Below, piece after piece: positions 21,693 through 33,260 of a stretch of 64,000 bases of DNA. Each line of letters starts with the position of its first letter. The stretch's first letter is position 1. The translations under genes were made by a program, and so were the position numbers. The notes below the pieces were generated by a model. It saw nothing but the letters and a program-made list of their open reading frames with translations. It did no database searches and was not told the DNA's origin. The DNA comes from Zygnema cylindricum (Eukaryota; Streptophyta; Zygnematophyceae; Zygnematales; Zygnemataceae). The stretch is taken from positions 91,845 through 155,844 of the forward strand of contig JBBHKE010002994.1 of the NCBI GenBank assembly GCA_037447655.1, read 5' to 3'.

Positions 21693-23240
21693 TAGACTCT
21701 CTCAGCCACTAAGTCCACATGCCTCTCTACAAAACTTCAACTTAGGTGCACGTAAAGGCTTAGTCATCATATCTCCTACCATCATCTCATCCGGCAAACA
21801 ACTGAGTTTTAAAATTCTGTTCACCACGTTCTCTCTTACAAAATGTAACTTTATATCAATATGCTTGCTTTTGAAGTGATGACTTGGGTTAGATACGATC
21901 CCTATAGCAGCTTGGTTGTCACACCACACTATCTGAGGTCTAGATTGCATAAAGTCAAGTTCTTGAAGGAGAAACTTTATCCAAAGTAACTCCTTGAGAG
22001 CTGAGCTGGATGCCATGTATTCAGCCTCCATTGTAGACTGAGCTGTGACTTTCTGAAGCTTGCTGCTCCAGCAACATGTTCCACTTCCGATCTTTAGAAT
22101 GAATCCGGTGGTGGAGTGTTGGCTTGGCATGTCCCGTAGCTCGCATTGCTCAAGTCTAAATCTTGACCTCTTCTCCACCAAGAGCGAGTCATAGATTCCG
22201 TGTCCGTGCAAGATACCAAAGGACCCTCTTTGCTGCCTCCCTGTCCGATCTCCTCAAATTTTGTAAACTCCGGCTTAGAGCACCAACTGCAACCGCAATG
22301 TCCGGGCGTGTGTAGTTCATGAAGTAGATTAGGCTGCCAACAATCTGACGATATGGAATGGCAGCCATACAATCTGCCTCCCCTTATTCCAAGGTGTCAT
22401 AAAAAATGACTCCTCCCTCAGTCTCCATGCCTTCCACCTTTTGCTTGAATTCCATGGGAGTGGCACTTCCCTTTGCCTCTGCCATGCCAAACTTCTCAAG
22501 CATATTCCCAATCGCTTCCCGTTGTGTTAGATAGATTATTCTCCTATCTCTATCTCTTTCAACCTAAATCCCAAGAATATATTTTGCCTCTCCTAAATCT
22601 TTCATCTCAAATCTTGAATTCAAGACTGCCTTTATTTTCTTAATCTCATTTAATGACTTACTCAGTAGCAGCAAATCATCTACATACACAACAATGTAAA
22701 TAGTCCCATCTTCCCCTTCCATAACATAGACTGAGTGATCTGAACTAATCCTCACAAAACCGAGACCAGTTAGAAACTCATCTAATTTCATATTTCACTG
22801 ACGTGGAGCTTGCTTCAGACCGTACAAAGATTTCAACAGTTTACAGACCAGATTTTCTTTTCCGGTCTATGTATATATTTCAGGCTGCCTCATATAAATC
22901 ACTTCCTCTAAATCTCCATGCAAGAAAGCTGTCTTAACATCCATTTGATGGAGTTCCAGATCCTCAATGGCTGCTAAAGACAAAAGAATTCTAACAGTTG
23001 GAAATCGTACAAACGGAGAGAAAGTCTCCTCATAATCAATTCCCTCCTTCTGACTATACCCCTTTGCAACAAGCCGAGCCTTTTATCTTTCAATAGAATT
23101 ATCTGGATTTAGCTTAACTTTAAAAACCCACTTACAACCGATGGCCTTTCGATCCGGCGGAAGCTCCACAAGCTCCCAAGTTTGAGCCTCCATTATCGAT
23201 CCTATTTTATCATTTGCCGCGGAGATCTATTGATCCTTTT
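21693..23240 (-). pseudogene. R2 reverse transcriptase-RNase H, broken
   Basis: RT shows the [40 protein letters not shown] region (about 23,010-23,140), LKQAPRQ near 22,800, and an intact catalytic box IVVYVDDLLLLS near 22,670-22,705. RNase H ends with STMEAEYMASSSALKELLW, WCDNQAAIGIVSNPSHHFKSKHIDIKLHFVRE and the C-terminal CREACGLSG in the open stretch 21,702-22,211. Frames are broken near 22,200-22,560, 22,790 and 23,085. Confidence 0.9.
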
Positions 23241-23389
23241 CCGGGGCTGAAAATGCTTGTTGTATGGTGAGTGGCTCCATTGTGGTTGCAGAAAATAGGG
23301 CATGTTCCGCCGGTTCACCTCGCAGCCTGTTGCTTTGCCTTCTTCCCCCCGGAAAATCTGAGGCTGGAACTTTTGGATCCTTAAGCTGC

Positions 23390-23455
23390 CGCCGAGGAGG
23401 AGGAGGAGGAGGAGGAGGAGGAGGAGGAGGAGGAGGAGGAGGAGGAGGAGGAGTT
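23390..23455 (-). repeat. GGA/TCC microsatellite in the R2 linker
   Basis: About nineteen GGA units on the + strand read as CCT codons on the minus strand and code for a long proline run in the integrase-RT linker. R1 has only eight prolines here. Confidence 0.85.
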
Positions 23456-23457
23456 TA

Positions 23458-25154
23458 CTATACAGGTTGAACAACCGGAATGACGGGAGTAGGAATAGAG
23501 GAAAAACTTGTGAAAGAGGAAAGAGGAACATTTTCAAAAATTACATATTCTTTATTTTGGGCATTTTTCTCAAAATCTGTCATGCCAAAAACATCGACAG
23601 ATTGACTTTCTTCCTTAACCTGAATATTCGTAGCAACCTGAAGAGTTTTCTTGTCTGGGTTGTAAACTCTATAGCCTACTGACTCATCATCATAACCCAT
23701 AAAAATTTCCGGGACAGATTTTGGATGAAGCTTAAAAATAGGAAGATTATCCAAAAAAAAACATTTACTACCAAGAACCTGAAAGTGACTTCCATTGGGT
23801 TTCTTTCCGGTCCACATTTCATAAGGTGTCTTCTCTTTTACCACCTTAGTTTTTATTCTATTCCTTATATAAGATGCACAAGAGAAAGCCTCACCCCAAA
23901 ACTTGAAATCTATCCCTTTATCCAACATCATAGATTTTGCACTCTCCGTTAAAGTCCGGTTAAGTCTTTCGGATACACCGTTTTGCTCCAGAGTATAGGG
24001 AACTGTAAACTGACGAGATATGCCGTGTTCCTTTAAATAAACCGAGAATGCATTCGAAATATATTCTCCCCGTTGTCGGACCGAAGAGAGAGAATCGGCT
24101 TCCCGTGAAGCTTTTCCGCCCACGTCCGGAGATGCTTAAAGTGAGTGAAAACTTCACTCTTCTCCTTCATGAAGTAAACTCGGCTGTACTGCGAGAAGTC
24201 ATCCGTAAATGTAACTAGAAACCAGCTGCCACTAAGGGAAGGGACTTTAGACGGTCCCCACACGTCCCAACGAATAATTTGCAGCAAATCCGTAGCCCGG
24301 TTATCAGCGGTTTGAGGTAGGGGCAGCTTGTGAAGCTTCCATAAAGCAAAACCATCACATACATGAGAATGTTTTTGTCCTAATATGACCCCATCTATCA
24401 TTTTGTGTTTCACCATTTTATCAAGTTTTTCGTGATGAACATGACCGAGCCTCTTATGCCACCAAACATTTTCCGGAAGGACACTTGAGTATGCAAAGTC
24501 AGTTTCATTAGCGAAGTCCATCCGGTACAACAAGTTTGGGCATCTTGTTCCTACCAAGGCTACTCTCCCATCTTTGCTTACTACCTTCTTCCTATTCTTT
24601 TGCAAAATTTCAAATCCTTTCATTTCAGCCACAGAAGTGGAAAACAAATTTTTCTTAAACTTTGGAATATAGAGAACATCATGTAAGGTTCTGTTTACAA
24701 TCTGACCATTGATGTTACATGCTAACTCCACGCTTCCCTTTGCCGTAGCCTCCACACTGCTATCATCCGCGTTGTAGATTCGACGAGTCAGAATCGAAGT
24801 AAGGGTCTTGAAGTAAGCCCGGTTGCCGCACATGTGGGAAGAGCACCCGGAGTCCATAATCCATCCATTCTCTTGAGGCCCCTCCATGAGATCTTTTGCA
24901 AGGCCAAAGAACTCATCATCTTCCGATTGCGGAAATCTGACCACATCATCTTTTTCCCCCAACGATTCGTCTTGTGGCGTCTCATCAAATGCAAGGAACG
25001 CCGCATTTTTCACCGGCAGTTTTGGTGCTGACCCATTTGAAGGTTGTACCTCCGATCGCACCTTCCATCCCGCACGGTAAATTCTTGTTTCACACGCTTT
25101 ATAAATGCTGGGCACAGCCGGAAAACATGACCTTGACCGAAGCAATAGACACAC
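23458..25154 (-). pseudogene. R2 protease-integrase, in two frames
   Basis: The 373-codon frame 24,033-25,154 carries the gag C-terminal basic part. It also carries the retropepsin site GWIMDSGCSSHMCGN and the integrase zinc-binding HKRLGHVHHEKL...CDGFALWKLHKLP, where the second Cys of CDGC is Phe. The core aspartates are in WDVWGP (HSD is WD here) and RSDNGE. A frameshift near 24,060 moves the rest (PYTLEQNGVSERLN with the third acidic residue, FKFWGEAFSCASYIRN, YDDESVGYRVY) to 23,458-24,123. Confidence 0.88.
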
Positions 25155-25993
25155 CTATCATATTGCCTATAATTAGGATTAGGGGTGAAGTTCCTATTTC
25201 CGGGAAATCCAGCCGGCCTATATGTCTGAGCATTGTACGCTACCGCTGATTTTCCACCATTCAATGCTATCTGAGTTGCCTCTTCCTCTAGAATGTAAGC
25301 TTCAGCTACAGTTATATTCCATCTAGCCTTCTCCAACCTTATAATTTGTTCCGTGGCTCCTTTATATTCAGCAAGAAGCCCTCTCATTAAAATCATAGCT
25401 TGATGATAGGGAGGAAAATTCCCCCCGGAACATGCATTTTGTGACAACAAAAGCTTCAAGCCATTACAATAAGAGTTCATATCACCCCCGGTATACTTAT
25501 AATCCCAAATTTTCCCAGCAGTAATAACCTCATTCTGCTCACTAGCTAGGACATATGACTCACGTAAAACCTTCTATATATTAGATGTTTTAGAGATATT
25601 AATATATGTCATGTTCAGATCTTTGGACAAGAGTAGTTTGAGAACATGCAATGCATCCTCATTTTTCTTTTCAAAATCGGAATCCGTATCCAAAAGAACA
25701 CCGGAAATCACATCATACAATCTCACTTGCTTAAGGTAAGACTTAGTCAAATCCGCCCAATATAAATATTTTTGGCCATTAAACACCAGGATCCGTGAGG
25801 GTGGACCCGTGACCTGTTGATTTGAGGCAACCGGTGACCCAGAGGAGGAAGAAGAAGCACCAGCAATCGCCATAATATTTAGATTACAAAAGAGGAAACT
25901 CTCACGAAAAACCACAAAAAGACCGACTTCACAATGAAGCCCTAAGCAAACCAGACTAACACTAGGTCTGCAAATTTGCCACAATATAAACAA
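25010..25993 (-). pseudogene. R2 gag, broken
   Basis: The start ATG is at 25,873-25,871 (MAIAGASSSSSGSP), followed by the PPSRILVFNGQKYLYWADLTKSYLKQVRLYD capsid start. An interruption near 25,575-25,480 (KVLRESYVLASEQNEVITAGKIWDYKYTGG in a shifted frame) breaks it. The rest, to the zinc knuckle CVYCFGQGHVFRLC, is open at 25,010-25,480. It differs from R1 gag by scattered substitutions only. Confidence 0.88.
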
Positions 25994-26633
25994 TATAACA
26001 AAGAACCCACATGCAGAATTTCACAGGGTTATGTTAAAATATCAGAATGATCTTGCAATTCAAAAAGACACAAAAAATACTTCGCAATTTTCCATTCACT
26101 GAATTCCTAACTCCAAAATATTCTAAGTCCTACATATACAAAGTGAAATTACAGCTCATCTAAACCGTACCACATTTACCGTGGTGTGTCGGTACACTAA
26201 ATGTTAATCAAACTAAACCCCGCCATCTATCGTACAAGTATTTACATCAATCCTTGACCCTAGCCGCTGCTAAAATACGCAGTCAAAGTTAGTCCACTGA
26301 AATGACGGTTCGGTCAATATTTCTCTTCCAAAAATGACGGCGAACTCCGTCCGCCGTCTGCATATTCATTCATCACCGAAGATGCACCTCCACGTGTAAA
26401 TCTGGTCCCTCAAGTAAATATATACTTTGTCAACCAACTCAACCAAGCTTGACTTCCCCACGGACCGACACGTGTACATAGAGTGTACCAAATCTATGAA
26501 CTCCCTTTGGAGTTACATACCACACCACATCTTGTCTTCGTCAACTCATTCTATACACAAAAAACTGGCTAAGTCTAGACTCTCTTCCTCACACACGAGA
26601 TATAGAGAGGACTAAAGGTTCCGAAAACCAACA
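25906..26633 (-). repeat. R2 5' LTR (inner boundary approximate)
   Basis: It is the partner of 20,926-21,678. The outer end TGTTGG (minus) at 26,633 is followed by the target duplication CCTTT. I do not recognise a primer-binding site between it and gag, and the A/B-type half-tRNA site is absent. Confidence 0.85.
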
Positions 26634-27475
26634 CCTTTGGGGGGCTCGGTCCTCCAAACTGATCTCTCTCTCCCTTGTATGGTTTCTTCAGCTACTCCCC
26701 CCACCGGTTTGCTCCTGCAGCTAGAGGTTGGATGCTCTTTCCCCCTCTCCTAATCTTGATTTTGTTCTCATGTAGAAGTATCATCCGGACCACTGTGTTC
26801 CACTTCCATGAACTATCAGTCATTTCTTGTACTCGATACACTATGTTTTCGTACTCGTCGGGTAACTTCATGATGAGAGTGTTAACTTTCATCTTCATCG
26901 TACCTGTCCACCCGGCACTCTCCATTTCCATATACAAATAAGAGAGATCATTACAGTAGTCTAACATCTTTCCCCCTTTGTAAGTATAATTCCCTAACTT
27001 TTGTTTGGTCACCTAGAGCTCCTAAATAGTACCAACTCTATAGATTTCCACCAAAATCACCCACAACTCCTCTGCCTTGTAAATGTGAAGGTGGGGAGTT
27101 TCCAAAGCCTGAGTGAGGTGTCTTAGATTGAAGCGTTTGCAGCCATGTTGATGTCTTCCCACGTTTGGGTATTGTTCTCCGCGGTCTTCATGGCAGCTGC
27201 TCCGAGTGTCGTGGTAATAGGAGCAAGAGGTGTCTCCTTCTCTTTCCCTTTTTGGACTCATTGATATCCCCATCAACTCCCTCCTCTGCAGCAGCAGATG
27301 CTACTACAAAAAACCTTATTCCACCAAATCTAAGAGAAGTTCCCTAAGGTGGACGTTTCACTTGTCCACTAACAATACCCTAGTATCGTTTTTTGCACAA
27401 AGCCCCTCTCATCAAGGCTTCCTAACAGATGAACCCAGATCCATTGAAGATAGGCACCCTAGAGGGTGGGCCCAT
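26634..27475 (-). pseudogene. B3 gag, 5' part
   Basis: ATG 27,475-27,473 lies in the primer-binding site and gives the MGPPSRVPIFNGS-like start. The capsid part is in frames 27,022-27,276 and 26,692-27,012 (LWVILVEIYRVGTI, KGGKMLDYCNDLSYLYMEMESAG, ENKIKIRRGGKSIQPLAAG). A stop lies near 27,013 and frames shift upstream of 27,280. It continues at 20,859 after R2. Confidence 0.87.
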
Positions 27476-27479
27476 AACC
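27465..27479 (-). other. B3 primer-binding site, exact half-tRNA-iMet match
   Basis: The + strand reads GGTGGGCCCATAACC, identical to the plant initiator tRNA-Met anticodon arm as I recall it. The element strand is its complement, with gag ATG at 27,475-27,473 inside it. The LTR starts at 27,480. Confidence 0.75.
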
Positions 27480-27907
27480 AACAGATCTGTGTCCTTTATT
27501 AGACTAAAGGATTCAAGAAGCATCTAGGTAGTTTTAAACTAACCCACTTTCAGTCACGACCACTGCTGCCCTAGCAAACAAATTGACAATCTAACTGCAC
27601 CTCTGTGTAGCGTGGACTCCCCTAAGTCAGTAGCAAAAAGAATTACTGAAAACGGCCAGCCAACCGGTTAGTTATGAGGTGGCAAAAAATGCCAATATAT
27701 ACAAAAATTTCAAAGAGAGAGGTGACTGTCTAAAAAGATGATAAGTCCGAACCCCTTTACAATCCCTATCTATTCCAGTACGAACCAGTGATATAACTGT
27801 ATTGTACAAAAAAGGTAATACTGTCGATTTCCTTTCTGTACGGCCTATGCACAACAAGGCCGCTAAGTGAACGTGTGTCAACCTTCCACTCGTCTGTACG
27901 TTCCTCC
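27480..27907 (-). repeat. B3 5' LTR, inner part
   Basis: It corresponds to the first part of 40,844-41,852 and stops at GTACGTTCCTCC, where B5/6 is inserted. The rest of this LTR is at 41,853-42,432. Confidence 0.88.
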
Positions 27908-28916
27908 TGCAATTTTGTGTCCTCCATTGGACTACAGAATTCGGAAGCCTCTAGATAGTTTTTAACTTACCCACTTTCAATGGCAACCACTGCTTCCCAA
28001 GCAAACAATTATACAATCTCACTACACCCTTGTGCAGCCTAGACTCCCGTGAGTCCGTAGGAAAAAAAATCTTTGAAAACGCCCAACTAGGCAATTAGTT
28101 ATAGGGTGGCAAAGATGCCAATATATACAAACTCTCAAAGAGAGAGAATACCATCTACCATATTTTTCTAAGTCTTAGCTCCCTCTCACAACCCCTATCT
28201 ATTGACTGTACGAACCAATCAGAACACTTTACAGTACAAGAAAGTACTACAGCCGATGTACTTTTTGTACGGCCTTTGTACGACAAGGCCATTAAGCGGA
28301 CATGTGTCGACTTTTCACTCGTCCGTACGTTCCGGGGGATTCCCGCTACCGAATGTTACCTCTCCACGTGGCGCCAGGTAATGCCACGTCACAAAATGCC
28401 AAAGTGACCATTTCGGGATCTCGGCGATGATGTGAGCCATTGGATGGAATTTAGTATTTGATCTCAACCGTCGAAACAAATGTCTAATTCATTTGTTTCG
28501 TGCGGAATCATATCCGTACTGTATTTAACTCGTTCTATGTATCTATGTTTTTTTTTTGTTAATTGGAATAGCTACTGTAACATTGTTTAAATATTTATCA
28601 AATGCTAAATACTCTAGCGAACTTCTACGAATGACTGGTTAGAGCAAACGGCTACGCCATGCTCTACCGCTCGGAGGTTCGAGTCTTGGCAAACTCAGCC
28701 TTTTGTTGAGAGTGACTTATGTAACTCTTGTACTGCACAAGTGGAGCTGAGGCAGCCATGGCTCCACTACTCTCTCTCTATCCTTCAGTGACTACAACAA
28801 GTATAGGGGATGGAGAAAGATAGGTGGAGGCTGACTGCTTTCGCTCTCTTTTCTATTCATATATTTAGACCTAGAAAATATTTATATTAAATCCTTTTTT
28901 TTAGTTATTTTCAACA
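27908..28916 (-). repeat. B5/6 3' LTR
   Basis: The minus strand starts TGTTGAAAATAACTAA at 28,916 and ends at TGCA (27,908-27,911 complement). A TATA-like TTGTATATATTGG in element sense lies near 28,120-28,132. A tRNA-like stretch with a B box (GGTTCGAGTC, 28,676-28,685) is on the + strand. Confidence 0.9.
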
Positions 28917-29735
28917 CTCCAATTATTTTCTAGTCTAGCTTTAATTTTTCTTTCAACCCGCATTTTTCTCTACAATATTTAAATTTGGGAAAGGGCACAG
29001 GTTTGGTCATCATGTCAGCCACCATTTCTTCATCAAGTCTATATATATATATGATTCAAAATTTTATTTTCAATTTTTTCTATTACGAAGCTCAATCTTG
29101 TGTCCGTATGTTTAGCTTTGAAATGATGTTTTGGATTGGTTGCAATTGCAATTGCAGCTTGATTATCAGAAAAGACTTCATGCACTCCCTCGTTCATATA
29201 CCCTAGTTCTTGCGGCAATGACTAGACCCACATCAATTCTTTCACTGCAGAACAAGAGGCCATATACTCAACCTCCATAGTAGATTGAGCAACCACCTTT
29301 TGTTGCTTGCTGCTCCAACAACAAGCACCTTCCCCCACATAGAAGACATACCCAGAAGTGCATCTTCTCATAGGTGCATCCCCATAACTAGCATCACTCG
29401 AAGTAGTGATATCAGTGTGCCCCCCTTCAAAATGCAACCATAACTCTCTCGTTTCGACCAGATATCTCATGACTCTCTTGGTTGCCTCCCAATCTCTCTT
29501 CCTATGATCGTTAAGACTCCTACTTAGGAATCCTATTGCTGCCGCTATGTCCGGCCTTGTACAATTCATAAGGTAGATCAAACTTCCTAAGACCTGCCTA
29601 TAGGGAATATACTTTATAAACTCTCTCTCCTCTGGACTCATCTGATCATCTAAGATTATCACTCCTCCTTCTACACTCCCATCACTCACATTCTTCAAGT
29701 CCAGGGGAGTGGTATAGCTGTTTGCTTTCTCCATC
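28917..29735 (-). pseudogene. B5/6 RNase H, broken
   Basis: A polypurine-like tract (AAAATAATTGGAG, minus) starts at 28,917. The RNase H frame 29,222-29,734 shows YRQVLGSLIYLMNCTRPDIAAAIG, then the DASYGDAPMRRCTSGYVFYVGEGACCWSSKQQKVVAQSTMEVEYMASCSAVKELMWV stretch. The CDNQAAI part at about 29,100-29,180 is damaged by small indels. The frame breaks near 29,220 and 29,735. Confidence 0.88.
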
Positions 29736-29798
29736 TATAATTTCTCAAGCATATTACCTATTGTTTCTTTTTGGGTGAGTCTAATGATCCTTTTCCCC

Positions 29799-31223
29799 CT
29801 ATCTTTTTTCTATTTGAATTCCCAAAATATATCTTGCCTCCCCTAAATCTTTCATGTCAAATCTGCTTCTAAGATTTTTCTTTAACTTATTGATCTTTTC
29901 TAAAGACTTAGTTAACACAAGTAAATTATCCACATAAATTGCAATTAAGATCACACCATCCTCATCTTCAAACATATAGATAGAATGGTGTGAGCTGATC
30001 CAGATATATCCCAGACTAGTGAGAAACTCATCTAGTTTCTTATTCAACTGTCGGGGAGCCTGCTTAAGTCCATATAAAGACTTTATGAGTCTGCAGACTT
30101 TGCTCTCTTCCCCAACCTCCTCAAACCCCTCTGGTTGCCGCATGAAGATTTCTTCCTCTAACTCACCATTAAGAAAGGCTGTCTTAATATCTATCTGATG
30201 GATTTTCATGTCTTCTGCTGCTACTACACTGGAGAGAATCCTTACAGATGGGAAACGAACAGCAGGAGCAAATGTCTCCTCATAATCAATCCCCCCCTTT
30301 TGGGTGAACACGTTTGCTACCAACCGAGCCTTATATCTTTCAATGGAATTATCTGGGTTCAATTTTAGCTTAAATACCCATTTACAGCGAAAAGGTTTTA
30401 TGTCTGGAGGACAATCCGTTAGCCCCCAAGTATTTGCTTCCATGATCGAAGCCATCTCATCATTTATGGCTCTAATCCATTTGTCCTTTTGTGGGTTGTT
30501 TACTGCATCCAAGTATGAATGAGGCTCATCAGGATGAGATAGCTTAGTTACCTTGTGAGCAGCATGTTTCTCTTGTATCCTTTTGTTGCTTCTTCTCCCC
30601 CTTTCAAACTCTGACGTTGGAATAGAGGGAAGTCTTCGGTTTCTCCTTAATGTTTCATTCCCTCCCTTATCCATGGAAGATGATTCCGGTTTCTCCTCTT
30701 CTGTCTCCTCAAAGTCCATAGGAGTATGTGAGGTATCTGGTAACTCTCGTGTATCTTGGATCTCCCCTGAATCTGCAATCACTGTCTCACTCATGTGTTT
30801 TTCGGGAAAAACAAAGTTCTTCTCACTTTCGGACTCAAACCTGATTCTTAACTTCTTGGTATATTTGAAGGGGTCAATTGACTTTCCTTCATCCATGACA
30901 ACTAGGTGTTTGACTAGAATGATATCTTTCTTTGCTAAGTCATAGACTCTATATCCCTTGACATCCTCGTCATACCCCACAAAATATTCAGGTTTTCCCT
31001 TTACATCAAGTTTCCAGTTTTTCTTATCCATATCTAGACTGTAAACTTGGCAACCGAATATTTTAAGGTGAGAGATATCCGGTTTCCTTCCAACCCATCT
31101 CTCATAAGGTGTCATACCTTTGACTCTTGAGGTAAGGACTCTATTCTTAATGTAGTTGGCACAGTTCATGGCTTCTACCCAAAATCTCTTTCCTATTTTC
31201 TTGTCAACCATTATACTGTACAT
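29799..31223 (-). pseudogene. B5/6 integrase C-terminus to RT, 474-codon open frame
   Basis: This is the longest open frame among the A/B copias here. It has the integrase C-terminus (KRFWVEAMNCANYIKNRVLTSRVKG, VGRKPDISHLKIFGCQVYSLD, GYDEDVKGYRVYDL). An acidic linker with KVTKLSHPDEPHSY follows. RT has CKWVFKLKLNPDNSIERYKARLVA, IHQIDIKTAFLNGELEEEIFMRQPEGF and LIKSLYGLKQAPRQ. The catalytic box reads IAIYVDNLLVL: the second Asp is Asn, so the polymerase should be inactive even though the frame is open. Confidence 0.88.
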
Positions 31224-31920
31224 ACTATCTCCTAATGTTCGGTTTACCTCTCAGCTACCCCATTTTGTTCAAGATTATGTGGTACAATTTTTTGGTGATG
31301 AACTCCCTCATCTCTCATGTATTCCTCGAACTGGTTAGGGGTATATTCTCCCCCATTATCACTCTTTATTCTCTTAATAGGGGTTCCATGGAGCTTCTCA
31401 CTCCAAGCTTTATATTCTTTGAACTAAGTTGGTGTTTTTTTTACTTTGTTTTGAGAAAGTAAACTCTAGAGTACCTAGACCAGTCATCAGTAATTGTCAA
31501 CATATACCTTTTCCCTCCAACTCATGGTACCCTTGCTGGTCCCCAGATATCTGTGTGGATTAAATCTAGTACCTTTCCCCTTCTATTTGTGGCCGCTTTA
31601 GGGAAAGGAAGTCTGTGAGCCTTACCTTAGGCTCAGCCACTACAATCATCCACCATTTCATTATCACTGAACTGAATGCCTTCTACTACACCAAGCTTCT
31701 TCATTTCCCTCAACCTATCAAAATGCACATGCCCCAACCGCTTATCCCAAATCATCAACTTTGGGACACCAATATAATAAGCATTCTTCTTTTCATTACT
31801 CAGGTTAAGCCTAAACATTCCTTGGCTACCCTTATCTGTATTGAAGTAAACTTCATCCCCATACTTAGCTGTAAAGACTCCGTTTCTAGTGAAGGTATCA
31901 AACTCTTTGTCATCTAACAT
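31224..31920 (-). pseudogene. B5/6 integrase core and zinc-binding domain, first copy
   Basis: WDKRLGHVHFDRLREMKKLGVVEG and CSG (frame 31,633-31,920) are the zinc-binding part; the His of WHKRLGH is Asp. The core is spread over several frames at 31,224-31,620. It is duplicated at 38,688-39,380. Confidence 0.8.
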
Positions 31921-32264
31921 AGATGAAGAGACAAGATTTTTACTCAGCTAAGGAATTTAGAGCACATCTAAGAAAGTGAGTATAGAAGTCTTACCCTCCA
32001 CTAAGACTTTCAAATCTACTAATCCCACTAGGTCTGTAGTAACCACTCTGCCATCCCCATTCTCCATTTCTACAGTAGGAATTTTCCTTAGCTTAGTGAA
32101 GAGGTCCTTGTCACGACACATGTGCATGGATGCACCTGAGTCGATGATCCATCCTTCCTGTGGAGCTTCCCGAATTGCTCCCATGGCATACTTTTGTCTC
32201 CGAGGGATCTCCTTCTCCTCCAAACTCTCGTCAAGAAGAAGCTCCCCATCCTCCTCAGAGGACT
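31921..32264 (-). pseudogene. B5/6 protease, first copy
   Basis: An intact-looking active site WIIDSGASMHMCRDKDLFTKLRKIPTVEMENGDGRVVTTDLVG is near 32,030-32,150. It is preceded by SSEEDGELLLDESLEEKEIPRRQK. The match to the family stops at 32,264. A near-identical copy is at 39,527-39,835. Confidence 0.88.
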
Positions 32265-32514
32265 GTACCCTCGTTAAGCCCTTCGAGGTGTCCTTCCTAC
32301 CTAGTAGCTGAGTCCACGTAGGTACGTGTACACAGCACTGTTCCTGGAGAAGTGATTCGATTCCTTTTAAGGATGACATCTTTACCTCTTACCCCTACCG
32401 TCTCACCAATGATGTCTGGATCACCCTAATCATCTAAACTTTCAGAATCACCTCCCATTCTGAAGATATGAGTGAAAGAATCTACACGAGATTTAAGGAA
32501 TCGACTCATTTTTA
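32265..32514 (-). other. unrecognised segment before the N gap
   Basis: About 250 bp are unlike any other repeat here. On the minus strand an open stretch (MSRFLKSRVDSFTHIF..., then KGIESLLQEQ, then TWTQLLGRKDTSKG) runs into the copia protease frame after one stop. It could be the internal start of an S-family element, because it lies on the expected side of the S-type LTR, but I have no motif to support that. Confidence 0.35.
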
Positions 32515-32524
32515 NNNNNNNNNN
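32515..32524. other. assembly gap (10 N)
   Basis: Ten unresolved bases. A fixed short run of N usually marks a scaffold join of unknown length. Confidence 0.98.
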
Positions 32525-32595
32525 TTAAACCGTTCATTTATTCCATAAGCAAAAGTTCCTAAGTCCAAAAATGACCAAGTCCTACAATTATACAC

Positions 32596-32830
32596 TACAC
32601 CGCGAATCGTAATTAGAGTAAATTACTCTAATTCGGTCGCTCAAAATTTCGACTCTATCACATAAAATAGAGTAAATGATTCTAATTTTTTCATTATTCT
32701 ATTAAAGGTTAAGTTTAATTAGCGTTTTTAATTCTAATATAGGTTCGCGTTAAATAGTGTGGAGTACGGATGACCTCAGACCATGCAAAATCGTACTTTA
32801 TTAAGTAAAAAAGTACAAATAATGATTTAA
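32596..32830 (+). repeat. left terminal inverted repeat of the 5.4-kb transposon
   Basis: It pairs with the reverse complement of 37,741-37,975. Shared blocks include AATAGTGTGGAGTACGGA and ATTCTAATATAGGT. Confidence 0.85.
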
Positions 32831-32949
32831 TACAGGCCGTTATCATGTAACTGCGTTTTAACAAACCGCGTAGTGCAAACGTCATAGTGACGATAAACTG
32901 TACGTTTTGCCAAATTTTGTACGAATACCTTATTTACTTGCCAAATTAG

Positions 32950-33260
32950 GATATTAGCGTGCCAAATTAGAGTACTTAAATAAATTAGAGTAAATTTCAT
33001 AGTTGAAACAGCTCTATCACATATATTAGCGATAATTACTTTATTTTTTTTTTTTAGTTTTTGTACTCTAATTTTTTCATTACTCTAATTACGATTCGCT
33101 GTGTAGAGCTCACTAGACCGCGAATCGTAATTAGAGTAATGAAAAAGTTAGAGTGAAAAAATTAAAAAAACAATTAGAGTTATTTACTTTAATTTGTGTA
33201 ATAGAACCTTTTCAACTATGAAGTTTACTCTAATTTATTCAAGTACTCTATATTGGGTTA
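32950..33260. repeat. fold-back made of two abutting transposon ends
   Basis: Arms of about 145 bp around a 20-bp centre (about 33,100-33,118) are inverted copies of each other. Both carry the terminal motif GCGAATCGTAATTAGAGTAATGAAAAA with their tips facing the centre, as if two related elements lay end to end. Confidence 0.75.

Larger units (their letters stand above)
20860..26633 (-). mobile_element. Ty1/copia element R2 with a duplicated gag leader after its 3' LTR
   Basis: The insertion is flanked by CCTTT at 20,855-20,859 and 26,634-26,638. In element sense it reads 5' LTR (outer end 26,633), gag, protease, integrase, RT, RNase H, polypurine tract and 3' LTR (outer end at the tract, 21,678). 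It then has a second copy of the gag leader and the first ~18 gag codons (about 20,925-20,860). A normal element would stop at the LTR edge. The leader copy is joined directly to the target duplication with a few extra T residues. Confidence 0.88.

Noticed and set aside
28636-28690. A real tRNA gene
   Set aside because: A- and B-box-like sequence is present, but no convincing 7-bp acceptor stem or full cloverleaf, and the same relic sits in several decayed LTRs.
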